Shown in pieces: positions 11,515 through 24,085 of a DNA stretch of 64,000 nucleotides. The notes under the pieces are model-generated. The model ran no database searches and was not told the origin of the DNA. It saw nothing but the letters and a program-made list of their open reading frames with translations. A program made the translations under genes and the position numbers. Positions within the stretch are counted from its first letter, which is position 1. Each line of letters starts with the position of its first letter. The stretch comes from Alopecurus myosuroides (Eukaryota > Streptophyta > Magnoliopsida > Poales > Poaceae): NCBI GenBank assembly GCA_028641055.1, contig CM054062.1:173371642-173435641 (forward strand), given 5' to 3'.

Positions 11515-13143
11515 TTAATTACCACATGTAGGTAGGTATGGTGGACACAATGGGAAAACATTGTTTTTTGGGAGTTGGATGCACGAGTAGAGCTCATACT
11601 CAGTACAGGTGGAGGCTAGCAAAAGACTGGGAGTGACAAATCAAGAGAGCATAAGAGTCATAATCATGCATAGCGACATAAACATCATTAATCAAAGCAT
11701 AAGTGGTACCACAAGTTCAAAAACTAAATGATCATGGAGGCTATTCGTGACTGGTTCATAGTCATAAACATGGTGTGAGCATGCGCCAAGTCAACCAAAT
11801 AAAACATTCAAAGGAGAACACCACAAATTTATGCTTCCATATGACAAGAACAACTCATGATTCTTCCAATGGCACATTAAACACTCTCAGCTATTTGAGG
11901 CTAATCATGGTACTAAATAACCACAAGGCTTTAGAACTAAAATAACATCTAGCATGATATGAAAAAGTCTAGCCACAGTCTATACAAGCTTCTACTTGTA
12001 CCGTTAAAAATTCTACCTCAGGCAGCAGTTTATTTTCCCAACAAGCACCATACAAAACATGCTTTAACAAAAAATCTCTAAATGCTACAGCAAGCAAAGA
12101 TGAGAGGACTCACAAAACACTACTAAAACTAACAGCTCTGAATAAGAGATGCAATGAAAACGAGAGCTAAACAGGAATTTTTGCATCAACTAGAAGAAAA
12201 ACTAAGAATACTAGCATAGCAAGTATTCAAACGAAAAAGTGGAGCATGTCTCTCTCCCAAACAAAGAATGCTAGGATCCAACTATATTATTACAGCAAGG
12301 AAACCAAAAGAAAACAAAGTAAAACTAAAGAAAACAAAATAAAAACAAACAGACGCTCCAAGTAAACTACATATGATGTGACCGAATAAAAATATAGTTT
12401 CACGAGAAGTGACCTGGTATATAGTTGATGAAGGAAGGGATGCCTTGGGCATCCCCAAGCTTAGATGCTTGAGTATTATAAAAATATGCTTGGATGAACC
12501 ACGGGGGCATCCCTAAGCTTTGACCTTGCACTCTTCTTGATCACATATATCACCTCTTCTCTTGACCCTTGAAAACTTCTTTAACACCACACTCAAACAG
12601 TAATTCACATTAGAGGGTTAGTGCAACAATTAAAAATCTATTGGTACTGTATGGAACAAGTTCTATTATACTTTTAAACATTATCTACAGCCACTGATGT
12701 TTCATGAAGCAAAGAAATCCACTTGACATCGCAAAAGAGCAAATGCAAGAAAAATGACAGAATCTGTCAAAACCAGAACAGTCTGTAAAGACGAATTTTT
12801 TGAGGAACTTACATTGCTCAGATCGAAGAACTTAAAGAACTAAAAATTTGTGGAATCAGCCGAGGAATAAGCACAAGAAATTTCAGATCATTATGATTTT
12901 TCTACGATTTATATGACTTTTTAGGGTGGACTGCAGAAATCTGTTTCCTGCGCAGAAATCCAAAAACCAACTCCAACTCTCGTCAGAAACTTTACTTGGC
13001 ACAACTAAAACTTGAAAATAAATATACAAAGGATTTAATACATAAGTATACAACCCCTAGACTCAAATAAAACGGATAAAAACAAACAAAAAATGAAACC
13101 ATGGGTTATCTCCCAAGAAGTGTTTTTCTTTAACGCCTTTTAG
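11515..13143 (-). other. Non-coding internal domain of the Athila-type element, second piece
   Basis: AT-rich sequence continuing from 2878 after the nested insertion. No protein similarity is seen in any frame. Near 13099-13140 is a stretch resembling the conserved Athila-type 'gggttatctcccaagaag' block. Confidence 0.6.
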
Positions 13144-14370
13144 CTAGGCCCGGAAAAGCTGAATCAAGTAGATGCTCACATAAGAATTATGAATTAAGAA
13201 AAAGAGAGCATCAAGAAGAAAGTATAAAACAAATTTAAGTCTAATCCACTTCCTATGCATAAGAATCTTGTACATAATTAAATTAAAGAATCTCAAACTA
13301 GAAATCATGGGAAGGTAGAACAAGAGCAACTTCAAAACTTTCAACAAAATGAGAGGTGTTTTAGTAACATGAAAATTCCTACAAACATATTTTCCTCTCT
13401 CATAATAATTTTCAGTAGCATCGTGAACAAACTCAAAAATATAATTATCACATAAAGCATGTTTGTCATGGCCTAAAAGCACACAATTCATATCAAGATA
13501 AAAAATAGTGGGATCAAAATTTAAAATCAGCTCCTCTTTATTCCCACTTTTAGCAATAGCAAAACAAGATGATTGATCACTCATAAAAAGTATGGGACAC
13601 GTTATAGAAATCCTATTTTCATTACCATTATAATTTATAACATCAAGTAACATAGGACCATCGTCAAGAGCATTATCATAAAATTTATCCAAGTAGCATG
13701 GACTATCATAAATAACAGTAGCAATATAATTCTCACAAGTTTCATTCATAGTAGCATCAAGGTCACAAGTATAGAAAGTATCAATTTCATCAAATAATGT
13801 ATGAGTTAAAGAGTTACTATCACTGGGAGGTAGACATGGGTAGCTCCATTCTTCCTCCTCTTGATCATCCCTCTCCTCCTCTTTTTCATCCAATGAGTTT
13901 CCAGATTCAGCAGTTTCTTCTTCCATAGGCTCCTGCAAGGCATTAGTCTCTTCCTCAGGTTGAGAGCATTTATTAAGATATTCCATTAAGTAATTACAAT
14001 CCTTGTAATTATGAAAGTAATATCCAAGTATAGCATAAATTTCGTATTTATAAGGTGCATCATCAATACTTTCAAGTAAATAGGCAATTTCGAATGCACC
14101 CTTCCAAGCAATAAATTCTTCAATTGGTTCCACATCATATAATTCATGATTTCCCTTAAACATAAGAAGATATGGTAACATCATCATTATACTCACATTG
14201 AAAAGGGAGGTGTTTATACCTCCTACAGCAGCAGGCTTTATCAAAGCAATAAGTAACATTATAAGTAGAGCACAAGTTTTTAGCATAGTCATGCAATTTA
14301 TTAATTTGCTCCCATAAGTGTATTCCTTTTTGTGACAAACGGTGCTACTTATAATATTTTTGTGGTTCAT
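13144..14370 (-). CDS. 408-codon frame of unknown function in the Athila-type element
   Basis: ATG at 14370 (MNHKNIISS) opens an uninterrupted frame about 150 bp downstream of the primer-binding site, where an autonomous element would carry gag. No capsid, CCHC knuckle, protease or RT motif is visible. Near residue 30-70 lies a hydrophobic stretch, the middle (about 135-185) is a Glu-rich acidic segment, and the C-terminal 80 residues contain two or three strongly hydrophobic segments separated by basic residues (near KVLKLLLFYLP and LKFVLYFLLDALFFLI), which look membrane-associated. I do not recognise the family. It may be a degenerate env-like or gag-derived frame, or a lineage-specific protein. 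Its survival in an element whose LTRs have diverged by several percent is notable. Confidence 0.55.
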   Translation of the reverse strand: MNHKNIISSTVCHKKEYTYGSKLINCMTMLKTCALLIMLLIALIKPAAVGGINTSLFNVSIMMMLPYLLMFKGNHELYDVEPIEEFIAWKGAFEIAYLLESIDDAPYKYEIYAILGYYFHNYKDCNYLMEYLNKCSQPEEETNALQEPMEEETAESGNSLDEKEEERDDQEEEEWSYPCLPPSDSNSLTHTLFDEIDTFYTCDLDATMNETCENYIATVIYDSPCYLDKFYDNALDDGPMLLDVINYNGNENRISITCPILFMSDQSSCFAIAKSGNKEELILNFDPTIFYLDMNCVLLGHDKHALCDNYIFEFVHDATENYYERGKYVCRNFHVTKTPLILLKVLKLLLFYLPMISSLRFFNLIMYKILMHRKWIRLKFVLYFLLDALFFLIHNSYVSIYLIQLFRA

Positions 14371-14518
14371 CTATGAACCCACCTTGCCTATAAGATCTAG
14401 TTTCAAAGTCATCAAACATTGCTAGCAACCATGATAAAGCAAGTAAGAAGCAAAACAATAACAAAGTAAAAATATTGGAACTGAGAGACTCCCCTTGCAG
14501 AAATTCTCTTCCTCCACC

Positions 14519-14530
14519 GCAACGGCGCCA
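14519..14530 (-). other. Primer-binding site, Athila-type element
   Basis: The minus strand reads TGGCGCCGTTGC, complementary to the 3' end of plant tRNA-Asp. It lies 10 bp inside the 5' LTR (14541). The tRNA-Asp primer is typical of the Athila lineage. Confidence 0.8.
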
Positions 14531-14540
14531 GAAAATAGCT

Positions 14541-16122
14541 TGATGGTGCAGGTCTTGCACTCGTTGGGAAACCCCAAGAGGAAGGTATGATGAGCATAGC
14601 AGCAGTTTTCCCTTAGAAAGAAACCAAGGTTTAATCGACGAGTAGAAGGAAGGAGTAACTTCAGAAGGTTGATGCAGCTGAGATGGCAGAGCGCACTACC
14701 GGTTCAGCATCAACGTGGAACCTAGACAACACAACCAATTCACTTTGCCCCAACGAAGCAGTGAGGTTGTCAATCTCACCAGTTTTGCTGAACACAAAGA
14801 GGTTAAACATATGGTGTGGAAAACAGTAGGAAAACAGTACGAAAGTAGTGTGAAAGCAGTAGGTGTTTTATCAGTATGAGGAAAATGGACCGGTGTCCAC
14901 AGTTCACTAGTGTTGTCTCTCCGTGAAAGATAAATAACATGTGTGGTGAACAAATTACAACTGGACAATTGACAGAAATGAAGGCTGCACCGTAGTGCAT
15001 ATGCAAGACATAAAAGTTACTATGTGATTCATGCGTGCATTACAACAAAATACATACACCATCATCCAACTGCATCTATGTCTAATAATCCACCCTCCCA
15101 ATATCATCTGAACAAACGTTGGGTATTAAGTTGCAAGCAACAGATTATTGCTGTAAGAAAAGTGTGTAATGTAAACTAGGTAAACACCGTTGTTTCCTCC
15201 GTAATGGAAACATCACGTCCTCCATCTGTCACATTTCTGTCACTCGAGCATAGATGCAAAGGAGGCATGAACCCACTATCGAGCATAAATACTCCCTCTT
15301 GGAGTTACTAGCATCTACTTGGCCAGAGCATCTACTAATAACGGATAGCATGCAAGATCATAAATAACATACACATGACGATACCATGATAGATTGATAA
15401 TCAGAAGACATAGCATTCAACATTCATCAGATCCCAGCAAACACAACATGTAGCATTACATAAAGATGATCTTGATCATGTTAGGCAGCTCACAAGATCT
15501 AAACATGAGGTACAAAGTGGAGAGAACAACCATCTAGCTACTGCTATGGACCCGTAGTTCAGGGATGAACTACTCACGCATCACTTCGGAGGAGGGCATG
15601 GTGGTGTAGACCCCTCCGGTGATGAATTCCCCTCCCGGCAGGGTGCCGGGGAGAGCTCTAGAACCCTCCCGGTCTCGGTATGATGATTACGGTGGCGTCG
15701 GGTGTTTTTCTGGACGAAGTGGAATATATTTAGGGTTTACGCCTCGGGGGGTATAAATAGGTGAAAGGGCAGAGGCGGTGGAGGTCGGGGGGGCACACCA
15801 CCCCATGGCGGCGGCCAGGGGGCGCGCCGCCCTATGTTGTGGGCCCCCTAAGGCCCTCCTCCGGGTCTATTCGGGACTCCGTGGAACTTTCGGGAATGCT
15901 AAGACTTCCAGGCTTCGAATTTTCCAATTCCGAGAATATTTCCAGAACAACTTTTCTGAAACTAAAAACAACAGAAAACAGGGAACTGGCTCTATGCTAT
16001 CTTGTCAATAGGTTAGTCCGGAAAATCGAAAAAAATGGCATAAAATGTATAGCAAACATGTGGGAAACAATAAGAAAACAACATGAAACATCAGAAATTA
16101 AGGATACGTTTATGATGTATCA
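14541..16122 (-). repeat. 5' LTR of the minus-strand Athila-type element
   Basis: 1,582 bp, partner of 232-1802, ending at the CCCAT target duplication (16123-16127). Open frames at 15761-16129 are incidental LTR reading. Confidence 0.88.
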
Positions 16123-16127
16123 CCCAT

Positions 16128-16330
16128 AAAGAGAATTGTGGAGTTTCAACCATATGTCAATCTTGTTGGCCTTGTTCATCAAGCCCTCAAGGCCGAGCGC
16201 ATACTATTCGAGGATCTCAAGTATTCGAAGAAAACGGCCTATTTCACCTGTAAGTCTTCAACCTCAATGCTTCTAGTGGATCAAGCATCTACACCAACTG
16301 CCTCCAAAGGCAATCCAAGATCTCGAAATG
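16128..16330 (+). pseudogene. gag fragment of element H, second piece
   Basis: The sequence continues the capsid gene cut at 231, matching the intact gag at about 6540-6700 (the [24 protein letters not shown] region). It ends at 16330 where the large-LTR element inserted (AAATG at 16326-16330). Confidence 0.75.
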
Positions 16331-19300
16331 TGTAACAGCCCAAAACTGGCAACCAAAATTTGAGCCAACTTTTCACTTTTTCTTTCCTTCATGCATCATG
16401 GCATCCATATTAAATTGCTAAAAACACATCAAGAAAACTGCAAAACCTTAAGAGCAAAACAAATCCACTCACAAAGAAAATCCTTTCTTGGTCTTCCATA
16501 CTTGTCAAGGAAGTTCCAAGAATTAAATTGATAGTTTGGCAACTATAAGAAAATGCCAATGGTTTTAGAAAAAGAGAGACATGCAAATTTGGCTTCATGC
16601 AAATTGTTTTTAGATTGTGTTAAAAACCTTTAAAATTTCAAAACAGTGGTTATGGGTTGCTTATCCATGTTGATGTGAGCATCCACCTTTGTTTTGATGA
16701 ATAATTGAGTGAGAAGACAAATGCCACGAAATTAATAAAAGGAAAAGCCAAAATCTACTATTTCTCAAATAAACAGAGTTTTGAATATTTTTGTGAACCA
16801 AATATTATTTTGAGCTTACCAAAATGTTAAGGAAGTGATCCTTGTTAAAATTATAAAATTTGCAAATGAAATTGTTTTACCAAATAAAATTAATAATGAT
16901 TTATTTATTTATGCCTTATTGCAAATTGAAACAACTTTGTTGTGGAAACTTTCACTAAATGAACTCAAATTTTTACCACACGATGTCCAATGAAAATGAG
17001 AATTTTAGGATTTTTTGCAGATTTTTAATGATGTTAAGGGCCTCAGTTGATTGAATTACAGAGGTAGAATGGTGGAAAATAAAAATTAAGAAAAAGGTCC
17101 AGGGGATTTTTGCAAAAAACCCATCTTCCATGTGGAAGAACATGAGCAGCCATGGCGACAGTGGCGCCGCCGCCTCGCCACTATGCTGCTGTCCCTGATG
17201 CTCCCTTCTGCAAGAAGAAAAGGAGCACCCCCGACGCCTGCCTCCTCGCTCTCTCCCTCACCTGCACTCCCTCTCTCTCTGAGAAGTTCTCCCTCCGCCT
17301 GAAACCCTAGGCGAGCTCGAACCCCCCCATCTCCGGTGTTGTAGGCACCACCGAGATCCTCCGTGTGGGGCAAACACTGCGTCGCGTCGTCTTGTACCTC
17401 TACGCTAAAGGAATCGAGCCGAGGTGGAAGGAATCGGCCGCGCCATCCAATTCCTCTCCACAAACGAAGGAACTCAAAAGAGCTCCACGCTGCCGCTACC
17501 GGTCGTCTCTGACATCGCTGAACAGTCGCACGCGTCGAGGGTGAGGTTGCACTCCTTCCCATCCACTTTTCCCCCTCCCTAGCTCTTTGTTTCGTTAAAG
17601 GCCCCGACGACCGAAGACCTCTCCCGCCGTCGTGCATGTCGCTCCGGTGAGCAATAGCCGGTGGCGCCTCCTCCTATGTGTCCCCCTCACCGCGCTGAAC
17701 GATTTGATAGCCTCGGGTTGTACGGGCGGGCAAGGGAACGTCCGCTAGGGCCTCGCCGGAGAATCTCCCGCCGACGGCTGACGTCACGCTGACGTCGGGC
17801 GCGCTTTTGACCCAGTCAAACCGGATGGTGGGGCCACACGCTTGCGTGGCTGCCACCTAGGCAGCTTCCCCACGCGTCAGTGGGCCGTGACGCGCGGGTA
17901 AGCCCCCCCGGTGAAAACGTCTCGGGTTGTTTTCTGTAAAATAAAAGAAGTTACAAATGTGAAATCAGATTTAAACCTATTCTTGTAAAATCCCTATAAA
18001 ATCGAAAAATGCTCCAAATGAGTCCATTCAAAATTCTATGAACTCATATTGAAAATATCTATCTAAAGGAATTATCTTTACACAAAATTGAGCAATTAAT
18101 TTCTGCACTTATTAATTAATTACAGAAATGACTATTAAAGTTGAACTTTGGAAATTCATAACTTCTATTTTGTTAATCCAAATTGAACAAGCTTGGTCTC
18201 TAAAAATTTGTCTTAACAAACTATACATATCCATATTTGGACATGTTTTTAAATAATTTTATTCTCTGTTTAATTAAAATTCTAAATGGGCAGAATTAAA
18301 ACCAAGTTTGAATAATTCATACGTGCAAAAATAATTATCCAAGAATTATGTGTCACATATCAAAATGTTCAGAAAGTCATAATGTTTCTGTTTATATCAT
18401 TTTCAAAGCATGACTAAATAAAATGTAGTACTGGTTATATTAAAATGCAAGCATTGTCAAATTGAACCAAAATTTGGTAAATTATAAAGGCATCTATAAA
18501 TCACCAAATTTAATCATGGCATGACAACATGTATAACAAGAGGAAATTTATCTAACAGAACCATTTTGGCAATGTTGTATGCCTTAAAATGCAAATTGAA
18601 TGGAATTACCTTAAGGGGCTTATTTAAAATACCACTCTGAAATTACTTCACCAATTTCATTCCTGTTATCAAGAATTGTAAATAAATTACTAAAATGACC
18701 AGAGAAGAAATAGTACATGTTAACATCATTACATGCATGTTTTCACAATATCCTAGTACTGGTCCTTAAGGAAAAACAACCATAGTTCATTAAGATACAC
18801 ATGGGTGTTACTCCAAACAATGCATAAATAAAAGGTGGAGCCCCATTTAAATTGTTGCTCTTGTTTGTTAATTATTTAGGTGCATTAACCTGTCATGTCA
18901 TCATGAGTGTGCATTGCACTTTGTTGTATTCGTGTTATTTATTTGTTCCTTCTGCTTGTTGTATATCGGTTGATCCAGGAGTCGAGGTTCCACCACAATA
19001 CCTTGACGATCCCTACTATCACCCCTATCATCAAGCGTAAATCCACTTCTTGAGTATATCTCTACTCCTATGTTTCCCCTCAAGTATTTTCTCCATCATA
19101 ATATTGCACTCGATTTGAATGTTTTGTTATAAAATCCTAGTAGTTGCATTTTGTTCAGGCTACCAATACATGTTTCCCTTCCTAATATCCATGGTTGTTG
19201 TGTGGACCGACTTACTTCTATATGCTACTTAATTGCTTAGTCATGCTTAGTTGAGTGCTTTGGGTCCGATGGATAGATTGTGGTTGGAAATTATTTATGT

Positions 19301-20592
19301 CAAGCCGGATATATTGGAGACTGGTGGTCTTCGATTAAAATTCTAATAGTCATGGATGAGTTGCCATCGGTGGATGATGGTGTTTTGCCTCGCTCATGAC
19401 CCTAGGTGTGTGTTCTCTTTGTCTTGAACCAAGACCGATCGTGCTTCCATTGGTGGGCTTATGGGAGCCCTATCGACCAACTAACTCGGGAGGGTGTAGC
19501 CCAGGGTCCTCTAGTTTGACATTTCCATTTGCGTGTGCGTGAAGGATGGAGAAGTTGCGGACGAGGACGGTGGTGTTTAGGATGTGGCCGCGGGCCAGGG
19601 GCTGGCGGGGCCGACTTGGGCCACGACACACTGATGATCCTAGGATAGATTCATGCGAGGTAAAGGTTGTAACTGCGCCCACTTTGCCGGCCTCCCAGGA
19701 CGAGGATTTGATCAGGCATGATTAGGCAAAGAGCCGGACGGTACTAGTGGTTAAAATATTACACCCCTGCAGGGTTCATTCTTTTCAAAAATCCATGTCC
19801 ACGGTTATGGACATCCTTGGGAATAGAAGTTGAGATCATAGAGAACTTGAACAATATAACTTGAGTAGACATCTGTGATGCTGGATTGGTGGATGCAACG
19901 ATCATAAGTGAAGAAGAGTTACAATTTCTATCTCATTTCAAAACCTTCTTATAGATGTTGCCAAGTTGGGTCTTTAAAAAAATTGCTTTCTGCGAAACAA
20001 CTACCAAGTAGCCTTGCTAAAGCCGCATTCGAGCTAGTAGCTCTAGTAACCTTGTGAGTACCTCCTGTACTCACCGTTGCTTTGTTGAATTTTTACTCTG
20101 TTACAGTTGAGGACTTCCCAGAAGTCAGGTGGTTTCTTTATGGACGTCGATGAGTAGTCTGGGTTTTCCAGGTGGCAGCCTGGGTGGTTAGGAACAAGCT
20201 GGCGCTGACTTGTTTATCTATAGGCCTCTTAGGCCATATTTTGGTTCTTGTTGTTTAGAACAACTATACCCGCTTCCGCTTGTTGTAATGTTGGGTCCGT
20301 GGCCTCTGATTGTATTTTGCTATCTTTCTCTGATAAGAGTTGAAATATATACATGTTTTGTGTCGTAGAGACTGTGATGTGCCAGTTGTTCCGAGTATTG
20401 ATCTCCTAATTATGCAATATATTTGGGCCCGACGTTATTTCATGACTGAGGGGTTGTGGGCCGATGATCCATGTCCGAGCCACGCCTGCTGATGTGATTC
20501 AACCTGACAGTGGTAACCCCAGTAACCTTCAGTCGGGTATCATAACCGGTGACACCCAACATCTTACATAGTTCCGAGGTCGGGGCGTTACA
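16331..20592 (+). repeat. 5' LTR (4,262 bp) of the large-LTR element
   Basis: Starts TGTAACAGCCC, ends GCGTTACA. Mostly AT-rich, with a GC-rich segment at about 17100-17920 that looks like a promoter/leader region; about 430 bp of this segment is absent from the right LTR. Frames within it (for example minus strand 17086-17637) have no counterpart in the partner LTR and are not considered genes. Confidence 0.85.
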
Positions 20593-20595
20593 AGT

Positions 20596-20607
20596 TGGTA
20601 TTAGAGC
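20596..20607 (+). other. Primer-binding site, large-LTR element
   Basis: TGGTATTAGAGC, three bases after the LTR, resembles the initiator tRNA-Met complement with one C-to-T change. Confidence 0.75.
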
Positions 20608-21814
20608 AGGACTGCCTATAGGAAACCCTTCTTTTAGCCGACGTTGAGTCTAGTGTTTATGAAAACTATTTCGAACCTACAAATGAGTTATGAAAACCCT
20701 CTTATGATTCATTTTACTCCTTATCTGGTATCGCTCTATCTCTGAGTCATCTTACCTCAACTTGGTTTAAGGTTTTCTTCTCATCTGTTACTTCAAATAT
20801 TTACTTTCACGAGGCTGGGTTCTCCCTTTAGTATACATGTCAGGTCATTTCCTTCTACATGATCCAGAGAAATTTTCTGTGTTTAGAAGCACATTCCTTT
20901 TTCATTGCTTGGATTTTTTTTCCATCTAAGTAGTTCCTCCTTCCTTGTGTTTAACATAAGGTCTTCAACCAAAGTTCCCAGATTGTCCTAGAATTCTAGA
21001 GTGTTCAATCATGTCGGTTTCAATGTGTGATCCCCTTGATTCGTTATTCTCAGTACATGAAGCTTATCTTTAACCCAAGACCATTCCTTTGACTCCTGAG
21101 TTAATATTGGTCGGAAGAATGCTAACTTATGTCTCTACATCTGAGGGTTCTCTTGAGAATGTTTCTTCCTTAAGCTATTTCCCGACCCTCGTCTTCTAGT
21201 TGGCAGCCAGGTTACTTGGTGCATTGGTTCCTACCCATGCATGTTACTCGGGTGGTCCGTCAAGTCATTCCTTTGGGATGTGAGGAGAAACAAACTCCAG
21301 TATCTTGTCCATCTTTAATACCAGGTCAAAGTGTTCTAAATCCCCAGAGTTAGAAGCCTCGGTAGTTTCTGTTCTGGTCTGCCTTAGTATACCACTCTCA
21401 ATGATCGGGAGGTCGTGTTGTGTCTCATGGCCTCCCAGATGAAGTGATGTGGCGATTTGATATTCTTAGCAATTCTTATTGTTTGGAATTCCAAGGACTC
21501 AATTGTGTCTTGTTTCACGTAATTCGTGTAGGTGCAGATGTCTCCAAACAAACTGCAAATACATGAGTTCATTAGTCTCGCTCCTCTTTTGAGAGTATGA
21601 CACAATAGTCCGTATCTTGAGAATCTAGAAGTATTCCTTCGTGGATCACCGTTCAAAAACCTCTGCTCATACACTCTTTGTATGAAGTAGTATCTCGCCG
21701 AACCAGAGCTGAATCTCAAGCAGAAATGATGGTTGGTGCTCATCAAGCCTATTGATTCAGGTCTTCTACTTGAACCCTCGATGCCAAAGTAGTTCTGATT
21801 TCTTCCTTAGTGCT

Positions 21815-21951
21815 TATGGGTTGGTGCAAAGTTCATATTTTTCAACGATTATGGTCTTGTGCAAAGTTCATATTTCTAGTGCGTATGGTCTTGTGCAAAG
21901 CTCATATTTTCAATGCTTACAATCTTGTGCAAAGTTCATATTTCCGATCAT
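21815..21951 (+). repeat. 34-bp minisatellite, four copies
   Basis: Four diverged tandem units, each with TTGTGCAAAGTTCATATTT or a close variant, in 34-35 bp periods within the internal region of the large-LTR element. No coding role is apparent. Confidence 0.75.
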
Positions 21952-24085
21952 TGGAGAAACTTTTATATCACATGATACTACCTTCTATTTCCTCTGCTAC
22001 ATGGGCATGTTTCATGCGCGCTAACCCATGATCTGCAACAAGGAAGATCAGCGTGGCATCGAGAAGATTGTTGAAGACAAGTATTATCGTGTAACACTCC
22101 TCTCTCTTTATACTCTAGGAATATCGGGACGAGATTCTTGTAAGTGGGGTAGTTGTAACAGCCCAAAACTAGCACCCCAAAAATTGAGCCAAATTTTCAC
22201 TTTTTCTTTCCTTCATGCATCATGGCATCCATATTAAATTGCTAAAAATACATCAAGCAAACTGCAAAACCATAAGAGAAAAAAATCCACTCACAAAGAA
22301 ATCCATTTCTTTATCTTCCATACTTGTCAAGGAAGTTCCAAGAATTAAATTTATAGTTTGGCAACTATAAGAAAATGCCAATGGTTTTAGAAAAAGAGAG
22401 ACATGCAAATTTGGCTTCATGCAAATTGTTTTTAGATTGTGTTCAAAACCTTTAAAATTTCAAAACAGTGGTTATGGATTGCTTCTCCATGTTGATGTGA
22501 TCCTCCACCTTTGTTTTGATGAATATTTGAGTAAGAAAACAAATGCCATAAAATTAATAAAGGGAAAAGCCAAAATAGACTATAACTCAAATAAATAGAG
22601 TTTTGAATATTTTTGTGAACCAAATATTATTTTGAGCTTACCAAAATGTTAAGGAAGTGATCCTTGTTCAAATTATAAAATTTTCAAAGTAAATTGTTTT
22701 ACCAAATGAAATTAATGATGCTTTATTTAAAAATGCCTTATTGCAAATTGAAACAAGTTTGTGGTGGAAACTTTCACTAAATGAACTCAAATTTTTACCA
22801 CACCCTCTCCATTGCAAATGAGAATTTTAGGATTTTTTGCAGATTTTTTTAATGATGTTAAGGGCCTCAATTTATTGAATTACAGAGGCAGAATGGTGGG
22901 AAATAAAAATTAAGAAAAATGTCTAGTTTTTTTTTTTGCAAAAATCCATTCTTCCCTGTGGAAGGACATGAGCAGCCATGGCGATAGTCGCCTTGCCACT
23001 ATGCCGCTGTCCCCTGCTGCGCCCGTCTGCGAGAGGAAAAGGAGCCCACCCACGACGCCTGCCTCCTCCGTCTCTCTCCCCCTCACCCGTACTCCCTCTC
23101 TCTGAGAATTTATCCCTCCGCTCGAAACCCTAGCCGAGATCGACCCCCTCATCGTCGGTGTTGTAGGCACCACCGAGCTCCTCTGTGTGGGGCAAATGTT
23201 GTGTTGCGTCGTCCTTACCTCTACACCATAGGAATCGAGCCGAGATGGAAGGAATTGGCTGCGCCATCCAATTTTTCTCCGCAAATGAAGGAACTCCGGC
23301 GAGCTCCCTATGGTGGAAAATAAAACGTTTCGGGTTGTTTTTTGTAAAATAAAAGAAGTAAAAAAATGTGAAATCAGATTTAAACCTATTGTTGTAAAAT
23401 CCCTATAAAATCGAAAAATGCTCCAAATAAGTCCACTCAAAATTCTATGAACTCATATTGAAAATATCTATCTAAAGGAATTATGTTTACACAAAATTGA
23501 ACAAATAATTTCTATACTTGTTAATTAATTACAGAAATGACTATTAAAAAGTTAAACTTTGGAAATCCATAACTTCCATTCTTTTAATCCAAATTGAGAA
23601 AGCTTGATATCTATTTTTTTTAACAAACTCTACACATCCATAGTTTATTTGGACATGTTTGAAATAATGTTATTCTCTATTTAATTAAAATACTAAATGG
23701 GCAGAATTAAACCAAGTTTGAATAATTCATATCTCCAAAAATAATTATCCAAGAATTATGTGTCACATATCAAAATGTTCACCAAGTTATAATCTTTCCG
23801 TTTATATCATTTTCCAAGCATGACTAAATAAAATATAGTGTTGGTTATATTAAAATGTAAGCATTGCCAAATTGAACCAATATTTGGTAAATTATAAAGG
23901 CATCTATAAATCACCAAATTTAATTATGGCATGACAACATGTATAACAAGAGGAAATTTATCTAACATAACCATTTTTGCAATGTTGTATGCCTTAAAAT
24001 GCAAATTGAACGGAATTACCTTAAGGGGCTTATTTAAAACACCACTCTGAAATTACTTCACCAAATTCATTCTTGTTATTAAGAA

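Larger units (their letters stand above)
232..16122 (-). mobile_element. Non-autonomous Athila-lineage LTR retrotransposon, interrupted by the young gypsy element
   Basis: Two LTRs in minus orientation (232-1802 and 14541-16122, read on the minus strand as TGATACGTC...CACCATCA) flank an internal domain. The 5-bp target duplication CCCAT lies at 227-231 and 16123-16127. The primer-binding site at 14519-14530 matches a tRNA-Asp 3' end, as in Athila elements. The internal sequence near 13099-13140 resembles the conserved plant Athila 'gggttatctcccaagaag' stretch. After removing the nested 2879-11514 insertion the element is about 7.3 kb. It has no recognisable gag, protease, RT or integrase, only one 408-codon frame of unknown function. 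The LTR style recalls the Triticeae Sabrina/WHAM group, but I cannot name the family from sequence alone. About 15 mismatches in the first 220 bp of the two LTRs indicate an old insertion. Confidence 0.85.
20593..22153 (+). other. Internal domain of the large-LTR element, no coding capacity
   Basis: It holds a primer-binding site at 20596-20607, a four-copy minisatellite at 21815-21951 and a 3' end (GTAAGTGGGGTAGT) that acts as the polypurine tract. Reading frames are short and broken; no gag or pol motif could be recognised. Confidence 0.65.

Noticed and set aside
17086..17637. 183-codon minus-strand frame as a gene
   Set aside because: It lies inside an LTR; the partner LTR lacks part of it and breaks the frame.
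21815..21951. Four-copy 34-bp repeat as a CRISPR-like array
   Set aside because: The units are direct tandem repeats without spacers, in a plant retroelement.
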